The position numbers and the translations under genes are program-made. From contig JAEXHI010000024.1 in assembly GCA_023450085.1 (NCBI GenBank), positions 248,001 through 312,000 on the forward strand: DNA of 64,000 nt, read 5' to 3'. Source of the stretch: Bacteroidota bacterium (lineage in GTDB: Bacteria > Bacteroidota > Bacteroidia > Sphingobacteriales > Sphingobacteriaceae). Below the pieces are notes generated by a model. It worked only from the letters and a program-made list of their open reading frames with translations, did no database searches and was not told where the DNA came from. Of this stretch, positions 32,193-40,415 are shown piece by piece; positions within the stretch are counted from its first letter, which is position 1, and each line of letters starts with the position of its first letter.

Positions 32193-32208
32193 GTCTAGAA
32201 ATAAAGCT

Positions 32209-32625
32209 CTAACGGCTTTTAGTTCTTAAATTTCCTGCAACAGGAGGGGGATTTCCACGTCCTCCAATATTATCGAAATTAAAATACCTAAATTTATATT
32301 CACTATCAACGACTATCGTAACATCAGCCTCTATCTGATTAGATTTAGCATAAAGTATGAATTTATAGTATTGACCATTAAAGGATATGAACTTAACTGT
32401 TTTAATGTTCCCCATCATTCCATAGGCCATCTTCATATTCTTTGATAAAACGTCCAAAGTAACTTTATCCCTATAAAAGCTAGCATACAAATCATATGCC
32501 TTTTGGTATTCTTGTTTATTGAAACAGTCAACCCATTTTTTTAAGACGCTGTCCACTTTCTCATTTTGAGCATACAAGCTGAAACTAATCAGGGAAAACA
32601 ACACTACAAAAACTATCTTTTTCAT
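32209..32625 (-). CDS. Small exported protein, DUF3887-like
   Basis: The start is the ATG at 32623-32625 (MKKIVFVVLFSLISFSLYAQ), giving 138 residues with a signal peptide of 20. The mature part looks like the NTF2-like DUF3887 fold: helix VDSVLKKWVDCFNKQEYQKA, then YDLYASFYRDKVTLDVL, then strands (TVKFISFNGQYYKFILYAKS, IEADVTIVVDSEYKFRYFNF). The role is unknown. The gene is bracketed by directly repeated palindromic elements (32121-32192, 32667-32750). Confidence 0.7.
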   Translation of the reverse strand: MKKIVFVVLFSLISFSLYAQNEKVDSVLKKWVDCFNKQEYQKAYDLYASFYRDKVTLDVLSKNMKMAYGMMGNIKTVKFISFNGQYYKFILYAKSNQIEADVTIVVDSEYKFRYFNFDNIGGRGNPPPVAGNLRTKSR

Positions 32626-32666
32626 TTTTATCAAAAGTACTTTCAATTAATCGCGTTTATCAGAAT

Positions 32667-32750
32667 AGTCTTCGACAGGCTCAGACTGACAAGTCAAAAA
32701 GTTAATGGGGAACTAACAGACTTACGAAGTTTTCGAAACTTCGTAAGTCT
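32667..32750. repeat. Repeat pair right of the small exported protein gene
   Basis: AGTCTTCGACAGGCTCAGAC plus TGACAAG, then a perfect 15-bp palindrome with a 3-base loop: AGACTTACGAAGTTT (32718-32732) against AAACTTCGTAAGTCT (32736-32750). It is in direct orientation relative to 32121-32192. It lies 15 bases after the parC stop and may also act as its terminator. Confidence 0.75.
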
Positions 32751-32764
32751 ATTTAAGAAGTGAT

Positions 32765-35671
32765 CTAAAACATAGAACTCTGTCCTTTGTCATCTATTTT
32801 AATATCACCTGGATTGGTGATTTCGAATGATATTTTCTTTTTCTGAACAGGTGGCTCCGCTCCTTCAGCTGCAGGAGCTTCTGGCTTAGGTTCCTTTTCA
32901 GGTTCTTCTACAATTAAGGGTTTAGCCGCCGATTTAAAAGTAGGTTTTGCTTTTTTAGGAGCTTCTTTTGGCTCATCTTCCTTATTCTCAAAAGTAGGAC
33001 TATCTTCATTCGGTTCTGGGCTTACTTCCTCTACCTGAATTTCATTCACCGTTTCTTCCGTGCCTTCTTCTGGTTCCTCACCTTCTTTGCTTGGATCGGT
33101 GTGTACCTCTACCACTTCAAAATGCGACTCTTCTAAATGGTCAATACCAATTTCTAGTTCCGCGTCAACCAAAGTAATATTTTTTACCGTGTGGGGTGTT
33201 AACCTGTTTCCATTAGCTTTCCAGCCTTTTACGTCAATTAAACTGGCTAATTCCAATTCCAGCGTTTCCGGTGTTTTGGTTTTACCTTTTTCTACATCAA
33301 CGGTTAGCTTAGCATCTGCTTTACCAGTAATGAAAACCATTTTCGAACCGTTCTCCTCACTGATAAAGCTCACCACTTTACCTATTGGCTGTATATCAAA
33401 CACAAATCGTTTTACGAAATAATTTTTGGCCTTGCCATCATAATGCACCACGCCATATACGTGTTCAGCGTTGAATTTCTGCATCAGCACAATGCCCTCG
33501 TCAAAGTGGTTGTTCAGCTCAAAAGTGCTTAATTCATAGGTACCGTTACCATACACTTGCAAGATTTTATCATCGCCATCAAATTCACCTAGGTATTTTC
33601 CTCTACCGTCTACATTCAAACGTTTCAAAATATCATCGTACCAGATCTTAATGCCTGCTAACGTAGAAACCCCCTTAGATTTTAACAACACTTTCTTAAT
33701 AGGGAACTTCACTACGATATTACCCATTGAACCACGCCCCTTAATAGCGATGTTGGCAAAATCAATATCAATGGCTAGTTTCTTTAATTTAGAGTGAGGT
33801 TTTAATTGTACACTCACAATTTCAGCTTCGCCATTAGGGTTGGCTGTAAAATACAAGCTCTTAGAACCTTTGGTGCCTTTAGTAAGGTCGTACTCTTTAT
33901 CGCGGGTTACCCCAACTACCGAGAAACGTTTGATATAACTGATGCCGCTTCCGCCATCTTTATAGATCATGTTGTAAACGGTACGTTCATCGCCCTTTTT
34001 AAATACTTGGGCATGGATAATCTGTTTACCCACAAAAGTTTTATCCGATACTTTGGTCACAATAAAACGACCATCTTCACGGAACACAATGATTTCGTCG
34101 ATATCTGAACAATCGCCAATGTATTCGTCTTTTTTCAAGCCTGTACCAATAAAACCATCTTCGCGGTTCATGTATAACTTTACATTGGCCAAAGCTACTT
34201 TTGCCGCCTCTACCCTATCAAACAATCTGATTTCGGTTTTACGCTCACGACCTTTGCCATATTTGGCTTTGATTTTCTCAAACCAAGCAATAGTATAATC
34301 CGTTAAATGACGTAAATGACCACGCACCACTTTCATCTCATCTTCCAAAGCCCTCATCATTTCATCCGCTTTTTTCACATCAAAACGGGTGATACTACTC
34401 ATCGGTTTATCGATTAGCTTTTTGAAGTCTTCAGGTTGAATTTCTCTGTAAAGGGAAGCCTTGAATGGGTCAAACAAACGGTGTAAAACTTCTACTACCG
34501 TATCAAAATCTCCAGAGTTTTCGTACTCTGAATTTTTGTACATCCCCTCTTGGATAAATATCTTCAATAAAGAGCTAAAAAATACACGTTCTTGTAGTTC
34601 GTGCAAACGAATTTCCAATTCCTGCTTAAGCAAGGCCTTAGTGAATTTCGTGTTCTGCTCTAATATATCGTTAACACTTAAGAAATGAGGCTTATCATCC
34701 TTAATTACACAGGTATTTGGAGAAATAGAAACCTCGCAATTGGTAAAAGCGTACAAGGCATCTATGGTCACATCTGGAGAAATACCAGGAGCCAAATGCA
34801 CTACAATTTCTACATTGGCAGCCGTGTTATCCTCAATTTTCTTGATTTTGATCTTCCCCTTATCATTAGCGGCCAACACACTATCAATTAATGATCCTGT
34901 GGTAGTGCTATAAGGAATTTCGGTAATCACCAAGGTCTTTTTATCACGTTCGGTAATTTTGGCACGAACCCTAATTTTACCGCCACGCTGACCTTCGTTA
35001 TAATTAGAAAAATCGGCCATACCACCCGTAAAGAAATCGGGTAGGATGTTACTTCTATTTCCTTTCAAAATTTCAATAGAAGCATCAATTAACTCCACAA
35101 AGTTGTGAGGCATAATTTTGGTGGCCAAGCCTACGGCAATACCTTCAGCACCTTGCGCCAGTAACAAAGGAAATTTTACAGGCAAGGTAAGTGGTTCGTT
35201 ATTACGACCATCATAACTCAATTGCCAAATCGTAGTATCCGCGTTAAAAACTACATCGTTGGCAAATTTCGACAACCTCGCTTCTATATAACGTGGCGCC
35301 GCTGCACTGTCACCAGTAATTGGATCGCCCCAGTTTCCTTGGCAGTCAATCAGCAAATCTTTTTGACCAATTTGCACCATCGCATCCCCAATAGAGGCAT
35401 CCCCGTGCGGGTGGTACTTCATGGTATTACCAATCACATTGGCCGCTTTGTTAAAACGTCCATCATCCATCTCCTTTAACGAGTGCATGATACGGCGCTG
35501 TACGGGCTTAAAGCCATCGTTAATGTGCGGCACCGCTCTATCTAAAATTACGTACGAAGCATAGTCCAAAAACCAATTTTCGTATAAACCATTGATAGGG
35601 ATCACGGTATGTTTGTGTTCCTGCTCTTCGGGTAAATTGGTCTCGTTTAGGTCGTCCAGTTCTTCACTCAT
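32765..35671 (-). CDS. parC: DNA topoisomerase IV subunit A
   Basis: A 968-residue type IIA topoisomerase subunit. The breakage-reunion domain has the active-site Tyr-128 in AAPRYIEARLS and HPHGDASIGDAM in the quinolone region, where the position usually occupied by Ser is Ala-92. A beta-pinwheel C-terminal domain follows (about 500-830), with a short GRGK-like stretch. The last about 110 residues are a Glu/Pro/Lys-rich disordered tail. Bacteroidota ParC proteins are long, so this is in range. It stands alone here; the partner parE is not in the window. Gyrase A is the alternative, but the HPHGDASIGDAM sequence fits the ParC lineage. Confidence 0.9.
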   Translation of the reverse strand: MSEELDDLNETNLPEEQEHKHTVIPINGLYENWFLDYASYVILDRAVPHINDGFKPVQRRIMHSLKEMDDGRFNKAANVIGNTMKYHPHGDASIGDAMVQIGQKDLLIDCQGNWGDPITGDSAAAPRYIEARLSKFANDVVFNADTTIWQLSYDGRNNEPLTLPVKFPLLLAQGAEGIAVGLATKIMPHNFVELIDASIEILKGNRSNILPDFFTGGMADFSNYNEGQRGGKIRVRAKITERDKKTLVITEIPYSTTTGSLIDSVLAANDKGKIKIKKIEDNTAANVEIVVHLAPGISPDVTIDALYAFTNCEVSISPNTCVIKDDKPHFLSVNDILEQNTKFTKALLKQELEIRLHELQERVFFSSLLKIFIQEGMYKNSEYENSGDFDTVVEVLHRLFDPFKASLYREIQPEDFKKLIDKPMSSITRFDVKKADEMMRALEDEMKVVRGHLRHLTDYTIAWFEKIKAKYGKGRERKTEIRLFDRVEAAKVALANVKLYMNREDGFIGTGLKKDEYIGDCSDIDEIIVFREDGRFIVTKVSDKTFVGKQIIHAQVFKKGDERTVYNMIYKDGGSGISYIKRFSVVGVTRDKEYDLTKGTKGSKSLYFTANPNGEAEIVSVQLKPHSKLKKLAIDIDFANIAIKGRGSMGNIVVKFPIKKVLLKSKGVSTLAGIKIWYDDILKRLNVDGRGKYLGEFDGDDKILQVYGNGTYELSTFELNNHFDEGIVLMQKFNAEHVYGVVHYDGKAKNYFVKRFVFDIQPIGKVVSFISEENGSKMVFITGKADAKLTVDVEKGKTKTPETLELELASLIDVKGWKANGNRLTPHTVKNITLVDAELEIGIDHLEESHFEVVEVHTDPSKEGEEPEEGTEETVNEIQVEEVSPEPNEDSPTFENKEDEPKEAPKKAKPTFKSAAKPLIVEEPEKEPKPEAPAAEGAEPPVQKKKISFEITNPGDIKIDDKGQSSMF

Positions 35672-35875
35672 GTGCTAAAAAAGTTTTTGGGATGCGTAAA
35701 TATAAGATTTGATGCCCATTTAAAAGACATAAGTTTTAAACAACTGCATAAAAAACCCTGTTGCAAGCACTTGCAAACCACAAATTCTCACCAGTTGGAA
35801 AAGCATTGAACCTAAATTAAGGCTAATTATTTTTTTTCGAAAAGAAAGGTTACTCGTACGTAGGCTTCCATCGTC

Positions 35876-36052
35876 CCCGCTTTTCGTTGCAATCTTTTTG
35901 TATCAACTTCTGTCATCCTGAGCTTCCCGACTAATCGGGACAAGTTGTTGAAGGATCTGTTTCATCGGTCTCAAACGCTTCGATAAACTCAGCGTAACAA
36001 TAAACGAAAGACAACAAATACAAAAAGTATTTTCACTGCAATCGGGTTTAAT
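35876..36052. repeat. Composite nested palindromic repeat, copy 2
   Basis: The outer borders are CCCGCTTTTCGTTGCAATC then TTTTTGT, and ACAAAAAGTATTTTCACTGC then AATCGGGTTTAA. The inner palindrome is GTCATCCTGAGCTTCCCGAC on the left and GCTTCGATAAACTCAGCGTA on the right, with a CCCGACTAATCGGG hairpin nested once more. It has the same architecture as 4108-4250. Confidence 0.7.
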
Positions 36053-36075
36053 AGGCAATTGTTGTACTTTAAACT

Positions 36076-36109
36076 AAACCTCGTAGGTTTTTAAAGCCTA
36101 CGAGGTTTT
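36076..36109. repeat. AAACCTCGTAGG palindrome
   Basis: AAACCTCGTAGG (36076-36087) pairs with CCTACGAGGTTT (36097-36108) around a 9-base loop, a 12-bp perfect stem ending in T. A partial copy lies at 43733-43766. It belongs to a widely dispersed palindrome type. Confidence 0.7.
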
Positions 36110-36122
36110 CACGCCATCATTC

Positions 36123-36155
36123 AGACTTACTAAATTTGGGAAATTTCGTAAGTCT
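36123..36155. repeat. GACTTAC palindrome with compensatory changes
   Basis: AGACTTACTAAATTT and AAATTTCGTAAGTCT, loop GGG. It has the same outer arms as 32162-32190 and 32718-32750, but the inner GAAGTTT/AAACTTC has become TAAATTT/AAATTTC on both sides, keeping the pairing almost intact. Confidence 0.65.
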
Positions 36156-36232
36156 CCAAATCCCAAAAAACTACTGGAAATACTTACATTAAAATACTAA
36201 TTTTAGGTACTTTAAATAACCCTCCTATTCAG

Positions 36233-37066
36233 ATGAAAAAATTACTATTCTTACTACTGCTTCTTCCTTTCAGCATTTTTGCGCAAAACATTCCATTTCA
36301 ACTTACTCCCGCCGGACATATTTTGGTAAAAGCCAAAATAGAAGGCAAAGAAGGCAATTTTATTTTCGATACGGGTGGTGGAATTAACCTGTTTTTTAAC
36401 GACTTCGCCAAAGACCTATCCCAACAGCAATCCTATAACTTCTTTACCGCCTTTAGAGCCACTGGCGAACGTATTGACTGTCCTATTTTCCATAGCAAAG
36501 AAATTAGCTTTGGAGGAAAGAGCTTCAAGAATACAGTCTACACTACTTTCGACATGAAGATTAATGGCATTGATGGTTTAATCTCTCTACCCATGTTAGA
36601 GGACACGGACTTTATTATCGACTACAACCAGAAACAAATCATTTTGGGAGAAATCAAATCCACTAAAAACATCAAATCATTCGATATTCAACTAGCTACC
36701 ATAGCAGATAATGCCACTGATATTTTCACTTATGTAGTGTTAAACGGCAAATACAAAATCAAGGTATTGTTGGATTCTGGCGCAGGCAGTAACTCTTTTT
36801 GGTTGAGCGACAAGTTAATAGCCACACTGAACCTGAACAAAGAAACATTTGTAACGACTGAGAAGAAAAGCGAGTTTAATGCCGACCAAACTACTAAAAT
36901 ATACACGGGCGACATCGCTTCCATTGCTAATGACTATGCTACGGTGAATAATCCCAAGGTAAATTTTATAGAGGGGCTAATTTACGAGGGAAAAACCAGC
37001 ATCAACTGGTTAGGTAACAAAATTGGATTCAGCTTAAAGAAAAAGAAAATCTACATTTTAGATTAA
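36233..37066 (+). CDS. Exported retropepsin-like aspartic protease
   Basis: A 277-residue protein with a signal peptide (1-18, ending FAQ). It has two aspartic-protease motifs: FIFDTGGGINLF with Asp-46, and VLLDSGAGSNSFW with Asp-181. The two half-domains form one bilobal or pseudo-dimeric enzyme, as in the PDZ-less clan AA proteases of Bacteroidota. The catalytic Asp pair is intact, so it is probably active in the periplasm; the substrate is unknown. It stands alone between repeat-rich gaps. Confidence 0.85.
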   Translation: MKKLLFLLLLLPFSIFAQNIPFQLTPAGHILVKAKIEGKEGNFIFDTGGGINLFFNDFAKDLSQQQSYNFFTAFRATGERIDCPIFHSKEISFGGKSFKNTVYTTFDMKINGIDGLISLPMLEDTDFIIDYNQKQIILGEIKSTKNIKSFDIQLATIADNATDIFTYVVLNGKYKIKVLLDSGAGSNSFWLSDKLIATLNLNKETFVTTEKKSEFNADQTTKIYTGDIASIANDYATVNNPKVNFIEGLIYEGKTSINWLGNKIGFSLKKKKIYILD

Positions 37067-37254
37067 GAAATAACTCAGAGGTTAGCTATAACGCCAGACT
37101 CACATTTAATTATTCCTCATTCTAAAAACTTCTTCACTATTCGAATTAGATGCTTGGTAAAACTGATCCTAGATTAAATGTATTGCATAGCTTTCCTCTG
37201 CGCTACAGGTCAGAGTGACCACAAAATCAACACTTCGCCACTAAAGACTAGATT

Positions 37255-37330
37255 AATAACCACGAAGTGGTGCCATTATTCTAACGTACTATCTCTGCAA
37301 ACCAATAACCCTGAAAGGGTGATATAAAAA
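37255..37330. repeat. Small palindromes CCACGAAGTGG and CCCTGAAAGGG
   Basis: Two short hairpins, ACCACGAAGTGGT at 37260-37272 and AACCCTGAAAGGGT at about 37308-37321, resemble repeats of this shape that I know from other Bacteroidota genomes. They lie in the gap between the convergent protease and AraC genes. I see no other signal there, apart from a GTGTTTTTTAT-type run at the AraC stop. Confidence 0.4.
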
Positions 37331-37347
37331 ACACCGTTTTTTGTGAA

Positions 37348-38202
37348 TTAGTTCTCCTCTCTAAATTCAGACGGTGTCATTTCAGTTAGGGCTTTAAAAA
37401 ACTTGGTAAAGCTGGCATGATCATAAAAATTCAAATCGTAAACAATATCCTTTACCGACATTTCTGAAACTTTGAGCAGTCGTTTAGCTTCCAGTAAAAC
37501 CCTATCCTTGATCAAAGAAGAGGCCGTAGTATTCAAGCTTTTCTGGCATACTACATTTAAATAATTGGCAGATAGATGAAGCTGTTCGGCGTAAAAAGAC
37601 ACAGAACGTTGTTGTTTAAAATGCTCTTCCACCAAACTCAAAAAATTAGTGATCACGTTGTTGGAATGGAACCTCTCCACATCCCCATAATTAGCATCGA
37701 TCACTTTGCTAACCAATAGACCTATAATTTTACATCTTGCCTGAACAAGCTCCCAAAAAACGTCATTTATTTCCTTTATTTCAGCCTGAATAGATTTAAA
37801 CTCGTGCAAAAGGGCTTCGCAAATGGCTACTGAAATGTCAAGTACAGGATGATTTTGATAATATGAGGTAGAATATCGCAAGGACGACCAAAACATTTCA
37901 AACCATTTTTTGCTAACCATCAGCTGATAGGCTATAGTCCCTTCCTTAATATCCCATTGGTGTACTTGATTGGGAAAAACCAAGTGCACTTGCTGGTCTT
38001 TAATTTCATAGCGATTAAAATCTATCGTATGCTCGCCATTTCCTTTCTCAAACAAAATAATGATAAAAAAATCGTGCTTATGCGGCTTAGCGATATAATT
38101 ACTTCCCCTTAACTCATGAAACAACAAATCATCACCCTTGGAAGAATGTGTGTTAAACTCTTGAATATTTAACAGTGGGAAATGATCAGGATGTAGCCCC
38201 AT
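37348..38202 (-). CDS. AraC-family transcriptional regulator
   Basis: A 284-residue regulator. The N-terminal cupin-like sensor part (about 15-150, HKHDFFIIILFEKGNGEHTI) is followed by a two-helix-turn-helix DNA-binding domain (about 185-282: HLSANYLNVVCQKSLNTTAS, then DLNFYDHASFTKFFKALTEM and TPSEFREEN). The ligand is unknown. It lies 55 bases downstream of the ankyrin lipoprotein and amidohydrolase genes and may regulate them. Confidence 0.9.
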   Translation of the reverse strand: MGLHPDHFPLLNIQEFNTHSSKGDDLLFHELRGSNYIAKPHKHDFFIIILFEKGNGEHTIDFNRYEIKDQQVHLVFPNQVHQWDIKEGTIAYQLMVSKKWFEMFWSSLRYSTSYYQNHPVLDISVAICEALLHEFKSIQAEIKEINDVFWELVQARCKIIGLLVSKVIDANYGDVERFHSNNVITNFLSLVEEHFKQQRSVSFYAEQLHLSANYLNVVCQKSLNTTASSLIKDRVLLEAKRLLKVSEMSVKDIVYDLNFYDHASFTKFFKALTEMTPSEFREEN

Positions 38203-38257
38203 GTGTTTCGGTTTTTTGCTAAATATAACAAAAACCGAAAATCATTCTACTAAAGGA

Positions 38258-38926
38258 CTACCCCTCTAATATTCGAATAATTTCTTGATGACCTCGGTTT
38301 TTAGCATGCTTTAAGGCGGTAACACCATCTTTATCTGCAATGTTCACATTAGCCCCGCCGTCTTTCAAAATCTGTACAATTTGTTGGTATTTTTTACTGC
38401 CATCACCCAAAATAACGGCTTCCAACAATGCAGTCCATCCCAAACGGTTTACATGGTCTACCGGAAAACCTTTCGTATTTACTAAAACCTTTACAGTTTC
38501 CACATGGCCACGCTCGCAAGCAGGAATAAGTGCCGAACCATTATATCGATTAAACACATCAAAGCGGGCGCCGTTTGCCAAATACAATTTAACCAAAACC
38601 GTTTGCCCACTGGCGCCAGCGTATAAAAAAGGACTATCCAAATTATCTGCTTGCATATTCACATCCGCTCCATGGGCAATTAATAGCTGGGCCATTTCCA
38701 ATTGCTGATTGATCGTAGCAATTAACAACAAACTTCGTTTATTTTTATCTTGTGAATTCGCCTTGGCACCGTTCTCTAAAGCGATTTTAACTGCTGCTAA
38801 GTCATTACGCTCAACTAAATCGATGATATCTTGTTGCATGATCTCTTTTTTAGATTTTAAATGGTTGCTTGGCTGACAAACACCAAGCAGGCTATACGAC
38901 AATAGGATTAACATCATTTTCATCAT
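38258..38926 (-). CDS. Ankyrin-repeat lipoprotein
   Basis: A 222-residue protein with a lipobox (LLGVC, lipidated Cys-17) and four or five ankyrin repeats from about residue 35 (for example EMAQLLIAHGADVNMQADNL, VETVKVLVNTKGFPVDHVNR, IVQILKDGGANVNIADKDGV TALKHA). It probably sits on a membrane and binds a protein partner. Its ATG is 8 bases after the amidohydrolase stop, so the two are co-transcribed; in Bacteroidota small ankyrin proteins are often encoded beside periplasmic enzymes. Confidence 0.82.
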   Translation of the reverse strand: MMKMMLILLSYSLLGVCQPSNHLKSKKEIMQQDIIDLVERNDLAAVKIALENGAKANSQDKNKRSLLLIATINQQLEMAQLLIAHGADVNMQADNLDSPFLYAGASGQTVLVKLYLANGARFDVFNRYNGSALIPACERGHVETVKVLVNTKGFPVDHVNRLGWTALLEAVILGDGSKKYQQIVQILKDGGANVNIADKDGVTALKHAKNRGHQEIIRILEG

Positions 38927-38934
38927 GTCTTTTT

Positions 38935-40266
38935 TTAAAACACTTGGTTTCCTTCGTAAACCAAAGATTTTACATCTGAAATTCTCGAAACCGCTTCTGC
39001 CGAACAGCTCGCATCAAGAAAGATCAAATTTGCCTTATCTCCCACTTTTGGCCATTGTTGCTCGCCCTTATCATTAAGAGGCAATACGTTTGCTGTAGCT
39101 AAGCCTAGCATTCTCGACAACTGAAATTCAGTTGAATAACCATATAATTGAGCTGCCAAATTTACTTTTTGTAGCACACTGCCTGTTCCAAAGGTATTCC
39201 AATGGTCTACAATGCTGTCATTACCCGTTAAAACCTCCACTTTATATTTCATTAAAGCTGGAATAGGCATCACTAAGTTTCCAAACGGAATGGTGGAAAC
39301 AATACCAATCTTCGCTTCAGCAAGCTTCTCGGCAAGTTCCTCTTGCTTGGTTTTGCTTACCTTAGCCAAAGCAAAACAGTGACTTAAATACGTTTTACTT
39401 TTTAAAGCTGGGTTTTCGTTTACTTTCTTGATCAAATATTCGATGGTTTGCACACCCGAATCACCCGTTTCATGCAAATGAATATCAATACCTTTTTGGT
39501 AATCCAAAGCCAATTGCACGGTAAAATCCATGGTTTTCTCAATAGCCCCATCTACATTAAATGGGTCAAGCCCACCAATGAAATCAATGTCTGTTTGAGC
39601 CGCTTCTTTCAAGTAAGGAACAGATTCTGTATAGAAAACACCATGTTGTGGAAAAGCCACTAACTCCGCACCAAACCCTTTCTTTTTGCGCTCTAAAGCA
39701 ACCTGAAGGTTTTTCAAAGATTCCAACTTGGATGTTGGCTCAACATTCACATGGCTACGAGCAAAGGCAGTACCTTTAGCTTGCAAAAGCTCAATTAACT
39801 TTTCTGCTTTATGAGTAGAATTCTTTAACATCTCCGGTAGCATTTGCTGCTCCAAAGCTATCATGCCCTTAATGCCACCTGTTCTTCTTTTTACCGCTTG
39901 CCAATGATCGCCATAAAAAGTTTTATCCAAATGGATGTGCATATCCCTAAAAGAAGGCAACATTAAATAACCCTTTACATCAACCGCATTTTTTAAGTTA
40001 GGCTGGTTAGGGCCAATCTTCACGATATTACCCTTATCAATTTCTATACAAAATAAATCCGTTTTAGTTGTAGCTACCTCTCCCTGATTATCGTATACAA
40101 AACCCGTTTCCAAACGCACATTCTTAAATATCAGTTTACCATTTGCTACAGCGGTTACTTCTTGGTGTTCCCCATGAGCTCCAGCAATTTCAGGAGCCAA
40201 CACTAAACCAGCCATAGCAAAAGAAGCGTTCTTGATAAAATTTTTGCGTGATATACCGTCCATCAT
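38935..40266 (-). CDS. Exported amidohydrolase (cytosine-deaminase-like)
   Basis: A 443-residue metal-dependent hydrolase. The N-terminus has a Tat-like signal with an RK variant (SRKNFIKNASFAMAGLVLAP, residues 5-24). The metal motif HIHLD (DMHIHLDKTFYGDHW), the second-site residues DIHLHETGDSG, and the catalytic Asp region VLTGNDSIVDHWNTFGTGSV are in place. Closest in type to cytosine or N-acyl amino acid deaminases; the substrate is uncertain. It heads a two-gene unit with the ankyrin lipoprotein. Confidence 0.85.
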   Translation of the reverse strand: MMDGISRKNFIKNASFAMAGLVLAPEIAGAHGEHQEVTAVANGKLIFKNVRLETGFVYDNQGEVATTKTDLFCIEIDKGNIVKIGPNQPNLKNAVDVKGYLMLPSFRDMHIHLDKTFYGDHWQAVKRRTGGIKGMIALEQQMLPEMLKNSTHKAEKLIELLQAKGTAFARSHVNVEPTSKLESLKNLQVALERKKKGFGAELVAFPQHGVFYTESVPYLKEAAQTDIDFIGGLDPFNVDGAIEKTMDFTVQLALDYQKGIDIHLHETGDSGVQTIEYLIKKVNENPALKSKTYLSHCFALAKVSKTKQEELAEKLAEAKIGIVSTIPFGNLVMPIPALMKYKVEVLTGNDSIVDHWNTFGTGSVLQKVNLAAQLYGYSTEFQLSRMLGLATANVLPLNDKGEQQWPKVGDKANLIFLDASCSAEAVSRISDVKSLVYEGNQVF

Positions 40267-40415
40267 TAATACATTTTGAATACAAAACTAGTTGAAGCCG
40301 ACTAAATTATGTTGTACATTTTATCCCAAAATCTGTACATTTCATTTCAGCAAAATTCAATTGGGGAAATAAATCTTCTTACCACCCTAAACCGCTTTTT
40401 CTTATCTTCGTAGCT

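Larger units (their letters stand above)
31782..32208. other. Leader of pnuC and flanking repeats
   Basis: 427 bases. From right to left it holds the palindromic repeat pair at 32121-32192, an AT-rich promoter part, the TPP riboswitch (31872-32042), and an expression platform of about 85 bases ahead of the pnuC ATG. No gene. Confidence 0.75.
35672..36232. other. Repeat-rich gap between parC and the protease gene
   Basis: 561 bases without a gene. The right two thirds hold the composite nested repeat copy 2 (35876-36052), a CCTCGTAGG palindrome (36076-36109) and a GACTTAC palindrome (36123-36155). The left part is the parC promoter region and AT-rich filler. The protease promoter should lie in the final 70 bases. 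Confidence 0.7.
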
